Source of the DNA: Biomphalaria glabrata
Lineage: Eukaryota; Mollusca; Gastropoda; Planorbidae
DNA: 64,000 nt
Assembly (NCBI RefSeq): GCF_947242115.1
Contig: NC_074719.1
Span: 41,060,712 to 41,124,711 of the forward strand
Reading direction: 5' to 3'
Shown: piece after piece, positions 34,117 to 44,250 of the stretch
Layout: each line of letters starts with the position of its first letter
How positions within the stretch are numbered: the stretch's first letter is position 1
The notes under the pieces: model-generated
Databases searched by the model: none
Seen by the model: the letters and a program-made list of their open reading frames with translations, nothing else
Told to the model about the DNA's origin: nothing
Made by a program: the position numbers and the translations under genes

Positions 34117-37100
34117 GAGCTAGGCAGACCTAAAGATCCCGGAATTAAAAAATCCCAAATCTTCATCATTCAAACCCGGGACCCATAAGTTGGAAAGCCA
34201 AGCGCTTTATCACTCATTCTCCCATGTAGGTAACTGACTTGCTGAAAATCCAAAGATAATATAGAGAAGACAGTAAATTCAATGAAACTAGTTAATGCCT
34301 GATTAAATAATGAAGCTAACAGACACATTTTGAAAGCCAAAAACATCTTATCTTATCTTATCTTATATGATACAGACAGAAGATGATTACGTCCTACGCG
34401 TCATGCATTTTGTCATACATATTAACCAATGACCTAAATTCTGCCAAGTCACTGGTTTTCCTGGCTAGCTCAGGCAACCCATTCCATGCTTTAAAAGCGC
34501 AAGGGGAAAAGGAGCATTTGTACAAATTTGTCTTAACATATGAAACGAGGAATGTGCCTATTGAAGACCATAGCATGGATAGCTGCCTGGTCGTGATGCA
34601 TACGTGCTGAACTGTCGTTCGGTCATTTCGATAGTCTCGGGTTCATATCCGTCCGCTGCCATCTCCCGTCGTCCTGCGGGAGGTTTCGACTAGGAAGTAA
34701 ATTATCTTCAACTCTGAAGGAACATTTGAAACACGTAAAACATTTTACAACACAAACAAAAACAAAGCATTGAGGAGTTAACAAGGTGCAGGATCTTAGG
34801 AGCACATTCTTGGTTGATCTTTTGTGTCATCGGATGTTGCACGCTAAATAATGTAATGCGTACTAGCCCGAAGCGCGGTAGCATCATATTGTCATCCCAG
34901 AGGACTACAACTACCCCACAATTTACATTATATTGTTATGACTCTACGTTGCGCACTGTCATTCGGCGCGACATTGTGTACCAGAGGACACGATAGAGAA
35001 CAGAGGAAGGAAGATGGCCGATGATTAGAGATGTAAACAAGAAGGCCTGAGATGTGACTCTGGGTTTGGCTCTAGATCCAGTTTATAATTGATTATTAAA
35101 CGTTCTGTTTTATATCACTTTTGTTGAGGTTAATTGCTAAGTTATAGCAATATGTTGGAAAGATGTTTAATGATTTAGATAAAATAAAATAGTACTGTAT
35201 GAGATGTCACATCCTTCATATTTACCTGCAAATGGCTGGCTGTATATTGTTACTATTCGGTTCTCCCTGGACCTGCTTCAGAATGTACAATTTACTCACT
35301 AGACATTGTGTGTGCGCTAACTGGGTGCTCGCCATGCAGTCGTTGTCAACAATTTCTGGGGGGAGAAGGGTTAAAAATCTATTTACTAATACACCTTTAT
35401 TTAGAGTTATCTCCTTCTCTTCTAACTGACAATACCAACGTTGATGTGACCCAATTAAATTAAATTAATTTTTTGGTTTTATAAACTTTAATTTGTGTTT
35501 ATATGAAAAGAGCATGCATTAGTCTATAATTATATACCTAATATAACATTTCCTGATTGCATACAAAAAAGTTATTGACGTTTAACCCTAACAGGGGAGT
35601 GAAACACAAAAGAACAAAACGAATAATTCCATCGGAACGTGGATGGAAAATAATTACGGAGAGAAAGAGTTAATGCAATTTCTTCTAAGGACCTTGCATT
35701 CCTTTGGAAAGATAATTGAAAACTCATCTGTTTTATTGCCTTTAAATTTCCTATCTATTGGAAGGCTTGATTCAGTAAGTCTATAATAATAATAAATATA
35801 ATATGTATAAAATCACGTATAAGGACCGCAGTATAGAGTAAGAGATTAGAGACACAGTTTCTGCAGCGACCTGTTAACCATAGTGAAAAAACGGAAGCTC
35901 AAAATCTATGGCCATATTACAAGATCTTCGGGGCTCGCAAAGACCTTCCTTCAGGGAACAGTACCTGGATAAAGAAGAAGAAGAGGCAGTCGATGGGAGG
36001 ACAACATAAAGGAATGGACGTTCCTGCCATTGAAAGAGGCTCTAAACAAGGCAAAAGACAGGGAGGAATGGAGAAACGAAAGACGGTCGACGAGTCCTGC
36101 TTGGTGCTCCAACGGTCCAATAGACCAAGGGATAGGTAAAGGTAAAGGTAAAAATAACATCCGTGTGCCCGGCATCAATGTCATGTCATGATAATATGTG
36201 AAGACGCCTCATAGCGTGCAAGCCCCAACAGCTACTGGACCATGAAACAACAAATTGACCCCTGACCTTCTTCTCTAACATAAACAATAGTTACCATCAT
36301 AATCTATCATAACTCCTTCATCTTAAAATTTACGATATCACATAGCTAACCATGACTCAGTATTTGCTTCTAGATAAATAAAGCTATTTTCTGTTCTTAC
36401 TAGTTATGTACACTGACATTCTTGACTCGATTTAAAGAGATTTTATTATATTTTTTTTTTGCTGTTAGAGTAATTCCTCAATTTGACTTAAAAGTAAGCA
36501 GGATTCTTACTTCACGTAAATGTAGTTTAAATAATATTTCGAGCAATAAATGGATAAGATCTCGTTAAAAGCTGGCTTAACGTAAGTTTAGCTAAGTAAT
36601 TTGGTTAGAACTGAGACCTAGTTTTTTGTTTTTAAGAATAATCAGTCAGAACTCATAGACCACTTAGACCATATATGCCACATAGAAAACATAGAACACA
36701 TAGAACACATGGACCACATATAAAATATATATAAAATAGACCACATCGACCACATAGACCAAATAGACCACATCGACCACATAGAACACATTGACCACAT
36801 AGACCACATGGAACACATAGACCACATAGACCACACAGACCACATAGACCACATAGAACACACAGACCACATAGAACAAATAGACCACATAGACCACATA
36901 GCTGCTATTACCTTCTTTGTGTTGACAAATAAACTTCAAGCCATGCAACATTCTTTTCTTATCTGGCAATATGGACCTCATCTCCTCTCCGTAAGACAGA
37001 CAGTCAATTATATCTTCTTGTATACAATAGATCAAGTCTGAGACCTTTTCCAATTGACTGCCAAGCAGATACATTTATAAACAAATTAATGATGCATTTA

Positions 37101-40100
37101 TAAATTAAAATATTGAGATTTTAAATCCACATTCTCAACCAAACAAATAGTCACTACTTACGGAACACTATGGTAAGCACTTGAACTTTGGATTGACTTT
37201 GGGACTTGAACATAAACAGCACAAACATTAAAGTAAACATCCCATCACCCTCACCTATCTCTTAGTCTGTTAAGCCATTGGGGCACCACACGTGAACCGT
37301 CTTTCTCCATTCCTCCCTGTCGTTTGCCTTGGATAAAATCTCTTTCACTAAAAGGTCCGTCCAAAACTTTTCATTACGTCTTCTTCTTCTTTTTCCTGGT
37401 ATCGTTCCATGAAGGAAGGTCTTAGCGAGACGTGAGGATCTTGTGATATGGCCATAAAGTTTTATTTACTTTTTTAAAAAATAGTTGGCAGGTATCGTTG
37501 GGCCCAATAGCCGTTGTAGTCTTGTTTCTTATCTTCGTTTGTGATGCGGACTTTGTATGTGATACCTAGGATCTTTATGCATCTGACTTTGACAATTACT
37601 CAGGAGATGTTTGCGTGTTTTGTACGGGCGTAAATCAACTAATTTGAGGGATGTTAGCAAAGTACATCATAACAACAAATGATGTTGTCAACTTGAAGTC
37701 CTAATGCAAACTGAATTTAAAATAACACCATATAAACAAACTAAATCCTAATATCCCTGATGTCACTAAATGTCGCGTTCAAAGTCCATCAAATTCAGCG
37801 CGTCGCTAACCAAAACACGTTTATTAAACATCTCAGTTCCTTTGCTAGGCATCTCTTCTCTAGTTCTGCAGTCAGAGTAGAAGAATCGCAAGCATTTAAT
37901 TAAGAATGAGGTCATGAAAAGGGACAGTATCCGTCTGATTTTAGTGCCGAGCAAAGATTATAAAAAGAAAAACGGCAACTAAATTCTGGACAAGAAAAAC
38001 TTTTAAAATATACATTATTTAAAAAAAAATGACAATACCTCCAGTATACAACTTAAAATAAAAATTTAATATAAAAAATAATAATTAAGAAAAATGTTTG
38101 GCTCAAACCGTGTATCAAACATGTGATTTTGCCAGTCAGCTGCTTTGTGGGAACTATGCCAGAGGGCAATGCAAGGATGTGCAACTATTTATTGGTACTT
38201 TCATTAAATGGACATCTAGATCTACTTCTAGATCTGGAATTTAGATGCAGCCAATAATTAATTTAGGTAAACATATAAGCAAAGCTTAGATAATCTTTCA
38301 ATAAACTTAAATCAACTTTAAATGGAATGAACAACTCAGTTATCGATACTATGGGTGACTACGCCATATTTGTTTTATTGAATAATTCCAATCATCATCT
38401 TCATCAGTCCTTTGAGTTCCTCAAGGAACATAGGGCCTCGACAAAAACAGGTCCACTCTCCACGGTCTCTTGCTAGTTTTTTTTATGGTTTTCCAGCTCT
38501 TCCTGGTCTTCTCTGCTTGTTCAAGTACACTGCCTCGCCATGTTCTTTTTGGTCTTCCTCTGCGTCTTGTTCCCTGGGGGTTCCACTCTAAGGGCTGCCT
38601 AGCTCTGTTGTTGATATCTTTTCTAAGGGTGTGACCAATCCATCTCCACTTCCTCTCTAAGATCTGCACTTCTATAATTTTCTGCCCACTCATCTCCCAC
38701 AGTTTGGTGTTTTCTACTTTGTCATACCATAATAATAATTCCAATAATAGGCCTTTAAATTTAGATTTGGAAGCAAAATTTTCCTGAACATTGAGTTATT
38801 AAATTCTTGAATCAATTAAGCCCTACATTCTGAAATGTCAGAAAACGATAGTCCTTTCAAAAAACGCGATCATCCTTTAAAAACCTATGTTGGATTTAGA
38901 TCTTGGTCTAGTTCTATAGCCAAATTTAAACTTATTTTTTTTACTTTGAAATATTATAACGGTCAAACTAGAGTTTTCTTTGTGTGACCAACGAGTTAGT
39001 AATTCTTTTCTTAGCGAAATACATCAACTATTAAATTTCTATAGAGCCGTTTTTGAGATCAGCGTCCATGCAGATTCAAGGTTCAAGGTTCCAAGTTCCA
39101 TGAATTTCTAACTTGAATAATAGCATTGTAAAAATAAGGAATATGTTTCACATAATCGTATACATGCCTTAAGAAATGGACATTGTTACATCTCGTCTTG
39201 TTTACAATGCAATCTATTTAAATATTCTTTCTTTCTTTTTTTATATGTGCTTTGAATTACAAAGCTCCTAGCTTTAACCTATAACTTCAGAGTTTAATTA
39301 AAAAAAAACACCAGAGACGTAAAGAACACATTATTTAGCTCATTTTAACTCTCAAATTAGCTACACTACAACTAGTAATAATAATACGTATTATTATAAT
39401 TTTCAGTTTAAGATTATTTACTTGCAGATGACGTCGATTTGTGACTCTTTGTTGCTCAAGGCCTGGAGCAAGTTGGAGGAATCGTTGACTAAACATTTGG
39501 TAACAATTTCAGTTACATTTTTGGTGTAGATGTCACACAGCTGCCCTATAGAGTAAACATTCATAACATTTATACTAAGGGGAAAAGTTAGAAATAGGAC
39601 TGCAAACTGATACCTAATAATTAAGTTTTTCAAGTAAGAAACCTCATGAAATTTGTCGTATTTTTAAATATGTACTTTTAAATAAGAAATTGTATAAATG
39701 TACTTCTATAGACACTTTTAAATCGCTTTTCATAAAGCATAATTTTAAACCAATTTCCAAAATATTTAATTTTGAATTATTAAAGCTTACTTAACACATA
39801 CGTAATTATATATATAAAAGTGGGACCCCATGCATATGGCTATGCTTGAGAGTTTTATCCCACCAAAGGTTTAAAAGGTGGTAAAGACTTGTTTATGGCA
39901 AGATTTCAGATTAAGATTTGCGTATTCATGTGGAACACTGCACACATCCTTACGAAGGTTGCCTGGTTGTGTGGTTTGCGCGCTGGACTGTTGTTAGATC
40001 GTCTTGACGGTCCAGTGTTCGTACCCTGCCCGCTGCCACCCTGATCGTGCTGTGCGAAGTTTGGACTAGGAAGTAGATTATCTTCCACTTTTAAGGTACA

Positions 40101-41824
40101 TCCGAAAATTGAAAAAAAAATAATTTTAAATTGGAAACTACACAATTATTTGTTGTACCTAAAATATAACGGACCAATTAAAAAAAAAAAACAAAAAAAA
40201 AACAACAGTTATTTAATTATGTATCTTATCTTATCTTATATAATACAGACGTTACTTCAAAAAAGAAGATGATTACGTCCTACGCGTCATGCATTTAGTC
40301 ATGCATATTAACCAATGACTTAAATTCTGCCAAGTCACTGGTTTTCCTGGCTAGCTCAGGCAACCCATTCCATGCTCTAATAGCACTAGGGAAGAAGGAG
40401 TATTTGTACAAATTTGTCCTAGCATATGGGACGAGGAATGTGCCTTTATCTTTGTGTCTTTCAGAGTATTTTATTAAATTTTGTTTTTGTATTTGAAGAT
40501 TATGGTTCAGTGTTTTATGTATTATTGCTACTTTACTTTTGAGCCTTCTGTCCTGAAGGCTTTCTAAATTTAGTGATTTTACTAAAGGTGTTACTCTAGT
40601 CAAATGTGAATATTCGTTTGTTATGAATCGCACTGCTCTATTTTGTGTCTGTTCTAGTGTCTTAATGTTTTCTTGAGTTGAGGGGTCCCAAACAGAGGAT
40701 GCATATTCTATTATTGGCCTAACCAAGGTTAAATAACATTTTAGTTTTATGTTCTTATTTGATTTATAGAAATTTCTTTTAATAAATCCTAATGCTTTGT
40801 TTGATTTTTTTGTAGTTTCATCAATATGTGGATTTCATGACAGTTTTTCATTTATTATAACACCTAGGTATTTTGCGTTTTTAGTCTGTGTTACTGGTTT
40901 GCCATGAATAAGATAAGTGGAATTAATTTGTTTTAGTTTTTTTGTTACTCTTAACAACTGACATTTTTCTGGGTGGAAAGACATGCTCCAATTTGATTCC
41001 CATTTCTGTAATTCATCTAATTCTCTTTGTAAAATATCTGTGTCTTGTGTTGTTTTTATTGTTCTATATATTATGCAATCGTCTGCGAATAATCTGACTT
41101 TTGTTCCTGAAGTAATGCAATTTGGTAAATCATTTATGTAAATTAAAAATAGTAGTGGACCCAAGACTGTTACTTGAGGTACACCTGAGTTTACTGTTAT
41201 CGGTGTTGATTTAGAGCCATTTATTATTACAGTTTGTTATATTGGTAATATATTGGTAATTAATTATTTCAATTGATATCAAAAATGGAAATAAATGCTG
41301 TTTAAACTTATTGAGGAATGATATTATATTTGTTGAGTTAGGCCTATTCTTTTTCCATTATCGGATGAAGTTTACATTTTACATACTTATTCATAGTGGA
41401 TGATAATACATGAGTCAATAAAAAATGAACTAATTAGTTAATTAGTTGTGATTAAATAATTTTGTTTAATATAGAAAATGAGAGCTGCAGTGTTGAGATA
41501 TATTGAGGGATTTTGCGGTTCTTCCCCTTAATAAAAAAAAAGCAACAAAAATACAGCTTTGTGTTTAAACATTTTTTTTCTTATATTTTGCTTGTTATAT
41601 CCTACTTTTGACCACTTTACACATATTGAGTTTGAGCTAATGATAGGATATTAGAAAACTCGAACTAATCAAGACCCAAACTAGAGACCTTCTGTCTACG
41701 AAACAAAACGTTCTGCCAATTTGTAGTTCTTAAACTATACCTGTGTATAAACTCCATACTCACCCGTCGGATTGGCGGATACAGCAGATATAAATACAAT
41801 AAGCGTGATAACTAGCACTGACAT
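28516..41824 (-). CDS. Secreted protein of four three-cysteine modules (six exons, 253 residues)
   Basis: Not recognised. Minus-strand exons: 41824-41764 (donor GTGAGT), 39545-39422 (GTAAAT), 37057-36912 (GTAATA), 35355-35226 (GTAAAT), 32908-32758 (GTGAGA) and 28665-28516. All have AG acceptors, and phases 1, 2, 1, 2, 0 match at every junction, which is strong support. Residues 1-17 (MSVLVITLIVFISAVSA) are a signal peptide. Exons 2 to 5 each encode one module with three cysteines: C24/C38/C61, C73/C81/C106, C117/C128/C153 and C162/C170/C191. The pattern is C-x(7-13)-C-x(20-24)-C, with 12 Cys in all, probably six disulfides. Spacers look helical. Sequons are at N30 and N41. The last exon adds a basic, Cys-free tail (GRTYGRKYQK, then acidic EEAY). 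The one-module-per-exon layout suggests growth by exon duplication. It could be a distant relative of nematode DUF19-type helical Cys domains; that is a guess. The introns carry LINEs, SINEs and two minisatellites. Confidence 0.82.
28666..29399 (-). other. Intron 5, distal part
   Basis: AT-rich intronic DNA between the last exon and a LINE fragment; nothing else recognised. Confidence 0.5.
29400..29625 (-). mobile_element. LINE C-terminal fragment with (GTAAAG)n tail
   Basis: Same family as 35880-36155 in reverse: the minus strand has GGTCATATAACAAGATCTTC, GGGGGCTCGCAAAGACCTTCC and ATGGAGAAAGAC, ending in GGTAAAGGTAAA. It lies in intron 5. Confidence 0.7.
29821..32610. repeat. 2.8-kb minisatellite, 15-bp unit, with a 990-bp higher-order duplication
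   Basis: About 186 copies of CATAGGCAAGTAGAA in strict 15-bp register. Variation is mostly at three positions: G/A (AGG or AGA), T/C (AGTAG or AGCAG) and A/T (GAACAT or GATCAT). About 29840-30655 recurs at about 30830-31645 with an exact 990-bp (66-unit) offset, including rare variants such as AAGCCGAAC and GGCTAGTAG. Because 15 is a multiple of 3, whole frames stay open; the minus-strand frame repeats FYLPM. The array is in intron 5 of the cysteine-module gene, about 150 bases from the exon 5 donor. Confidence 0.95.
33025..34222 (-). mobile_element. SINE family A copy split by a LINE insertion
   Basis: Family A sequence runs 33025-33115, stops at ATTAGAGC, and resumes at 34116 with TTAGAGCTAGGCAGACC through the head near 34222. 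The inserted DNA is flanked by a duplicated ATTAGAGC. Confidence 0.7.
33116..34115 (+). mobile_element. 5'-truncated LINE (CR1/L2/Rex-like) with (ATT)n tail
   Basis: An open frame at 33402-33959 encodes 185 residues of a reverse transcriptase C-terminal region: MIIDFRRDK, TFKYLGTILDNKLNF, KKGQQRLRLLRKLSSFNV, then LFYHAHICN, the thumb and connection region of CR1/L2/Rex1-type LINEs. The 3' end is an (ATT)n tail at 34086-34115. The first 250 bases (33116-33363, GGCGCCCGGG-rich) look like a different short element joined to it. Intact over this stretch but missing most of the polymerase. Confidence 0.7.
34345..34600 (-). mobile_element. LINE fragment with (TTATC)n tail
   Basis: (TTATC)n at 34349-34367, then the C-terminal coding block of the 40.2-41.2 kb LINE in minus orientation (AWNGLPELARKTSDLAEF). 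Confidence 0.65.
34578..34738 (+). mobile_element. SINE family B copy
   Basis: GCCTGGTCGTGATGCATACG head, GGGTTCATATCC B-box-like sequence, then GACTAGGAAGTAAATTATC and AACTCTGAAGGAACATTTG. Confidence 0.7.
35880..36155 (+). mobile_element. LINE C-terminal fragment with (GTAAAG)n tail
   Basis: The plus strand reads KLKIYGHITRSSGLAKTFLQ, then after a stop WEDNIKEW, EALNKAKDREEWRNERR, a common RTE-type LINE ending, followed by GGTAAAGGTAAAGGTAAA. It lies antisense in intron 3 of the cysteine-module gene. Confidence 0.7.
36660..36900. repeat. Minisatellite of 9-bp GACCACATA units beside a splice donor
   Basis: About 26 copies of GACCACATA or GAACACATA. It begins 12 bases inside intron 3 from the donor of exon 3 (36912 end). 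The minus-strand frame of exon 3 stays open into the array as Tyr-Val-Val repeats. Confidence 0.9.
37252..37460 (-). mobile_element. LINE C-terminal fragment
   Basis: Reverse of the 35880-36155 family: GGCCATATCACAAGATCCTC, CTTCATGGAACGATACC and GGAGAAAGACGGTTCACG on the minus strand. In intron 2. Confidence 0.6.
38421..38744 (-). mobile_element. RTE-like LINE C-terminal open fragment
   Basis: 108 codons open on the minus strand: LWEMSGQKII, ERKWRWIGHTLRKD, ARQPLEWNPQG, RRRGRPKRTWRGSVLEQ. This is the usual RTE-type tail. A plus-strand relative is at 43995-44250. In intron 2. Confidence 0.75.
39957..40100 (+). mobile_element. SINE family B copy
   Basis: GCCTGGTTGTGTGGTTTGCG head, CAGTGTTCGTACCCTGCC, then TTTGGACTAGGAAGTAGATT and a degraded CTTTTAAGGTACATCCG end. 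In intron 1 of the cysteine-module gene. Confidence 0.65.
40215..41240 (-). mobile_element. Jockey/CR1-like LINE, 3' half, with (TTATC)n tail
   Basis: The best copy of its group. The minus strand at 41164-40835 has the polymerase core: GPLLFLIYINDLPNCI, VRLFADDCIIYRTI (FADD site), FHPEKCQLLRVTKK and KYLGVIINEKLS. After a short broken stretch, 40726-40295 gives VRPIIEYASSVWDP, LEQTQNRAVRFITNEY and the C-terminus. The tail is AAGATAAGATAAGAT on the minus strand. At least one frame break separates the halves; the 5' part is missing. Same strand as the host gene, within intron 1. Confidence 0.8.
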
Positions 41825-41909
41825 GGCTTGTGAGAGTGACGGGCCCTAACGCAAATGTTTACAAATATCAAATTTTATAAGACAACGGAATAACCGCGTC
41901 GTCTCATAA

Positions 41910-41916
41910 ATTTATA
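41910..41916 (-). promoter_or_regulatory. TATA-like box (TATAAAT) of the cysteine-module gene
   Basis: TATAAAT on the minus strand, about 86 bases upstream of the start codon at 41824-41822. This would give a 5' UTR of about 60 bases. Confidence 0.4.
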
Positions 41917-41924
41917 GATCCAGG

Positions 41925-42300
41925 CGATCCAATCCCAATCTGATGGTTGATATCCTGAATTTACAGCCTGTGAATCCATTTACATGCGACAGTGTACGTT
42001 GACTTGATTTCAAAATAGCTTCAGAATGGAAGATAAAAGCTGTTTTTCACATTTTGTTGTTTGTCATTGAAATGTATACTGGGAAATAAAAGGATTTATT
42101 CATTTCTTTTGTTGTTGTTTTTTCTACGTAAATTACAATGTAAATGAATGTATTGCTAATCTTAAACGCAGTTTGACTAATAACACAAATATTATTATAC
42201 TGTAACTTGTTTTTTTGAACTGATTATTTTTATTATTACAATTATTGGCTACATACTTGTTTTTACTTTCTCTACGCTTGATGTCATGTTGAAGTGATTA
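41925..42300. other. Upstream region of the cysteine-module gene
   Basis: AT-rich, no repeat recognised until the LINE fragment at 42301. Confidence 0.35.
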
Positions 42301-42720
42301 TTACCTCATCTTATCTTATCTTATCTTATCTTATATATTACAGACGTTACTTTATAAAAGAAGATATTACATCCTACGCTTTTATTGTGTCAATCTAGTC
42401 ATACATGTTAATCAATGACTTAAACTCTGCTAAGTCGTTGGTTTTCCTGGCTAGCTTCAGGCAACCCATTTCATGCTCTAATAGCGCTAGGGAAGAAGGA
42501 GCATTTGTATGAATTTGTTCTAGCATTTAGAATAAGAAATGTGCCTCCATCTTTGTGTCTTTCTGAGTATTTCATTTAGTTTTGTTTTTCTATTTTAAAA
42601 ATTATGGTTCATTGTTGTATGTATTATAGCTACTTTACTTTTTATTCTTCTGAATTGTCTCTAAGTTTAGTGATTTTAGTCATGGTGTTACTATTATCAA
42701 ATTAGAATATTAAATGTTAA
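42301..42720 (-). mobile_element. LINE fragment with (TTATC)n tail, more diverged
   Basis: (TTATC)n at 42307-42334 and the same C-terminal block as 40295-40726 with many changes. It lies in reverse orientation just upstream of the cysteine-module gene. Confidence 0.65.
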
Positions 42721-42895
42721 ACATTAAAAGAATACAGTCTCATTTATATACTTATGTGGACAAAGTCTTTTTCATACTTTTCATTAATATTAGTAAAATT
42801 TTGTTAACATTTTCTTTCTTAATTAAGTCACTATCGGCTTGTAAGTTTTGGAGGTTTCTTTTGAATCTTTATAAGTTAGAATTTATTATTTCAAA

Positions 42896-43155
42896 CGCTG
42901 AGTGGCTTGGCTGATTGATAAAACGCTTGGCATCCAAACCGGAACGTTCTAGGGTTCGAATCCTGATCATGACTGGGATTTTTCATTTCCGGATCTTTAG
43001 GGCACCTCTGAGTCCAACTCTAATGGGGGCTTGACATTAGTTGGGAAAACGTAAAGGTCATTGTCATGGCCACATGACAACCTCTTTAACCATTGGTCAC
43101 AGAAAAAGATGGCCTTAACGTCATCTGCCCTATAGATCTGGTCTGAAAGGGGAAC
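42896..43155 (+). mobile_element. SINE family A copy, full length
   Basis: GAGTGGCTTGGCTGATTGAT (A-box side), GGGTTCGAATCCTGATCATG (B box), then the family body and the end GGTCTGAAAGGGGAAC. Confidence 0.8.
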
Positions 43156-43387
43156 TAATGAAGTTTTGTTGTCAATAATACCCTTTTACTTTTATCAATT
43201 GTCCTCATGTTTTTACGCAGTGTTCCTACCTATAGACATATGAATTGAAATTGTTGATTCCTATATTTTCTGAAATGTATTTTCGGTTCTTACTTTTGTT
43301 AGTGTCACTTGATTGAAATACTGTTAAGACCTGAACATGATTATTATCACAAATATAAGATTTGGTCATCTTAAAGTAATATGCTTG

Positions 43388-43600
43388 AGGCGCGGTGCCT
43401 GAGTGGTATAGCGCTTGGCTTCCGAACCGTGTTCGAATCCTGGTGAAGACTGGGATTTTTCATTTCGGGATCTTTGAGCACTTCTGAGTCCACCCAGCTC
43501 TAATGGATATCTTGCATTAGTTGGGGGGGGGGAGAATTAAAGGCAGTTAGCTGTTGTGCTGGCCACATAACACCCACGTTAACCGTGGGCCACAGAAATT
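43388..43600 (+). mobile_element. SINE family A copy with clear tRNA-like boxes
   Basis: GGCGCGGTGCCTGAGTGGTA then TAGCGCTTGGCTTCCGAACC shows the A box; GTGTTCGAATCCTGGTGAAG shows the B box. The head resembles a Leu/Ser-type tRNA start. The 3' end is cut after CACAGAAA. Confidence 0.8.
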
Positions 43601-43994
43601 TGATGCTTAAAAATCGAATTGTGTAAAAATGTTTTTTTTTCGGGTAGGGTAAGTTGGAAATGAAGATGTAGGTAGGTCCATGACTTCACCTGATATATGT
43701 GTGCGAAATAATAGTGGTTAGTTCTTGTGATATCCACATAGCACTTAAGTTAACACGTTAACATTAAAGCTGAAAAGGTTATCTCTGTATATATCGCGCA
43801 ACATACCATGTTAGGAGCCTCAAAGGCATTGGTCTTGTATGACATTTTTTTTAAATCGATAAATAGATGAATCACTTACTGAATCGACAGATTTTTTTAT
43901 ATCTTTGAAAGTAGCTGCAAATTTCTAGTGGATACATTATTATTTATATCAAGTAATCCTAAAGCTTATCTAGTAAAGAATTAAATTAAATTAA

Positions 43995-44250
43995 ATACAT
44001 CTACAACCAGACATATTTTATCCGCATAGCTCGGTGCCCAGAAGGGATACCAACAACAGAGCTAGGCAGGTCTTAGAGTGGAAACCCCCAGGGAACAAGA
44101 CGTAGAGGAAGACCAAAAAGAACATGGCGAGGCAGTGTACTAGAGGAAGCCGAGAGGACAGGAAAGAGCTGGAAAGCCATTAAAAAAACTAGCAAGAGAT
44201 CGTGGAGAGTGGCGTGTTTTTACTGAGAGCCTATGTTCCCTGTGTTCTCG
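43995..44250 (+). mobile_element. RTE-like LINE C-terminal fragment
   Basis: The plus strand encodes, across a frameshift, PEGIPTTELGR, GTRRRGRPKRTWRGSVLEEA and KSWKAIKKTSKRSWRVACF, homologous to 38421-38744. Truncated 5'. Confidence 0.65.

Noticed and set aside
38421-38744. 108-codon open frame as a host gene
   Set aside because: Its WRWIGHTLRKD and GRPKRTWRG motifs are the common end of RTE-like LINEs.
39418-39633. Stand-alone 71-codon secreted protein
   Set aside because: The frame-closing TAA overlaps a good donor (AA|GTAAAT), and splicing at it continues the frame through three more cysteine exons, so it is better read as exon 2 of the six-exon gene.
43388-43460. tRNA gene candidate
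   Set aside because: Good A and B boxes, but the sequence continues into the SINE A body and many copies exist. No acceptor stem closes.
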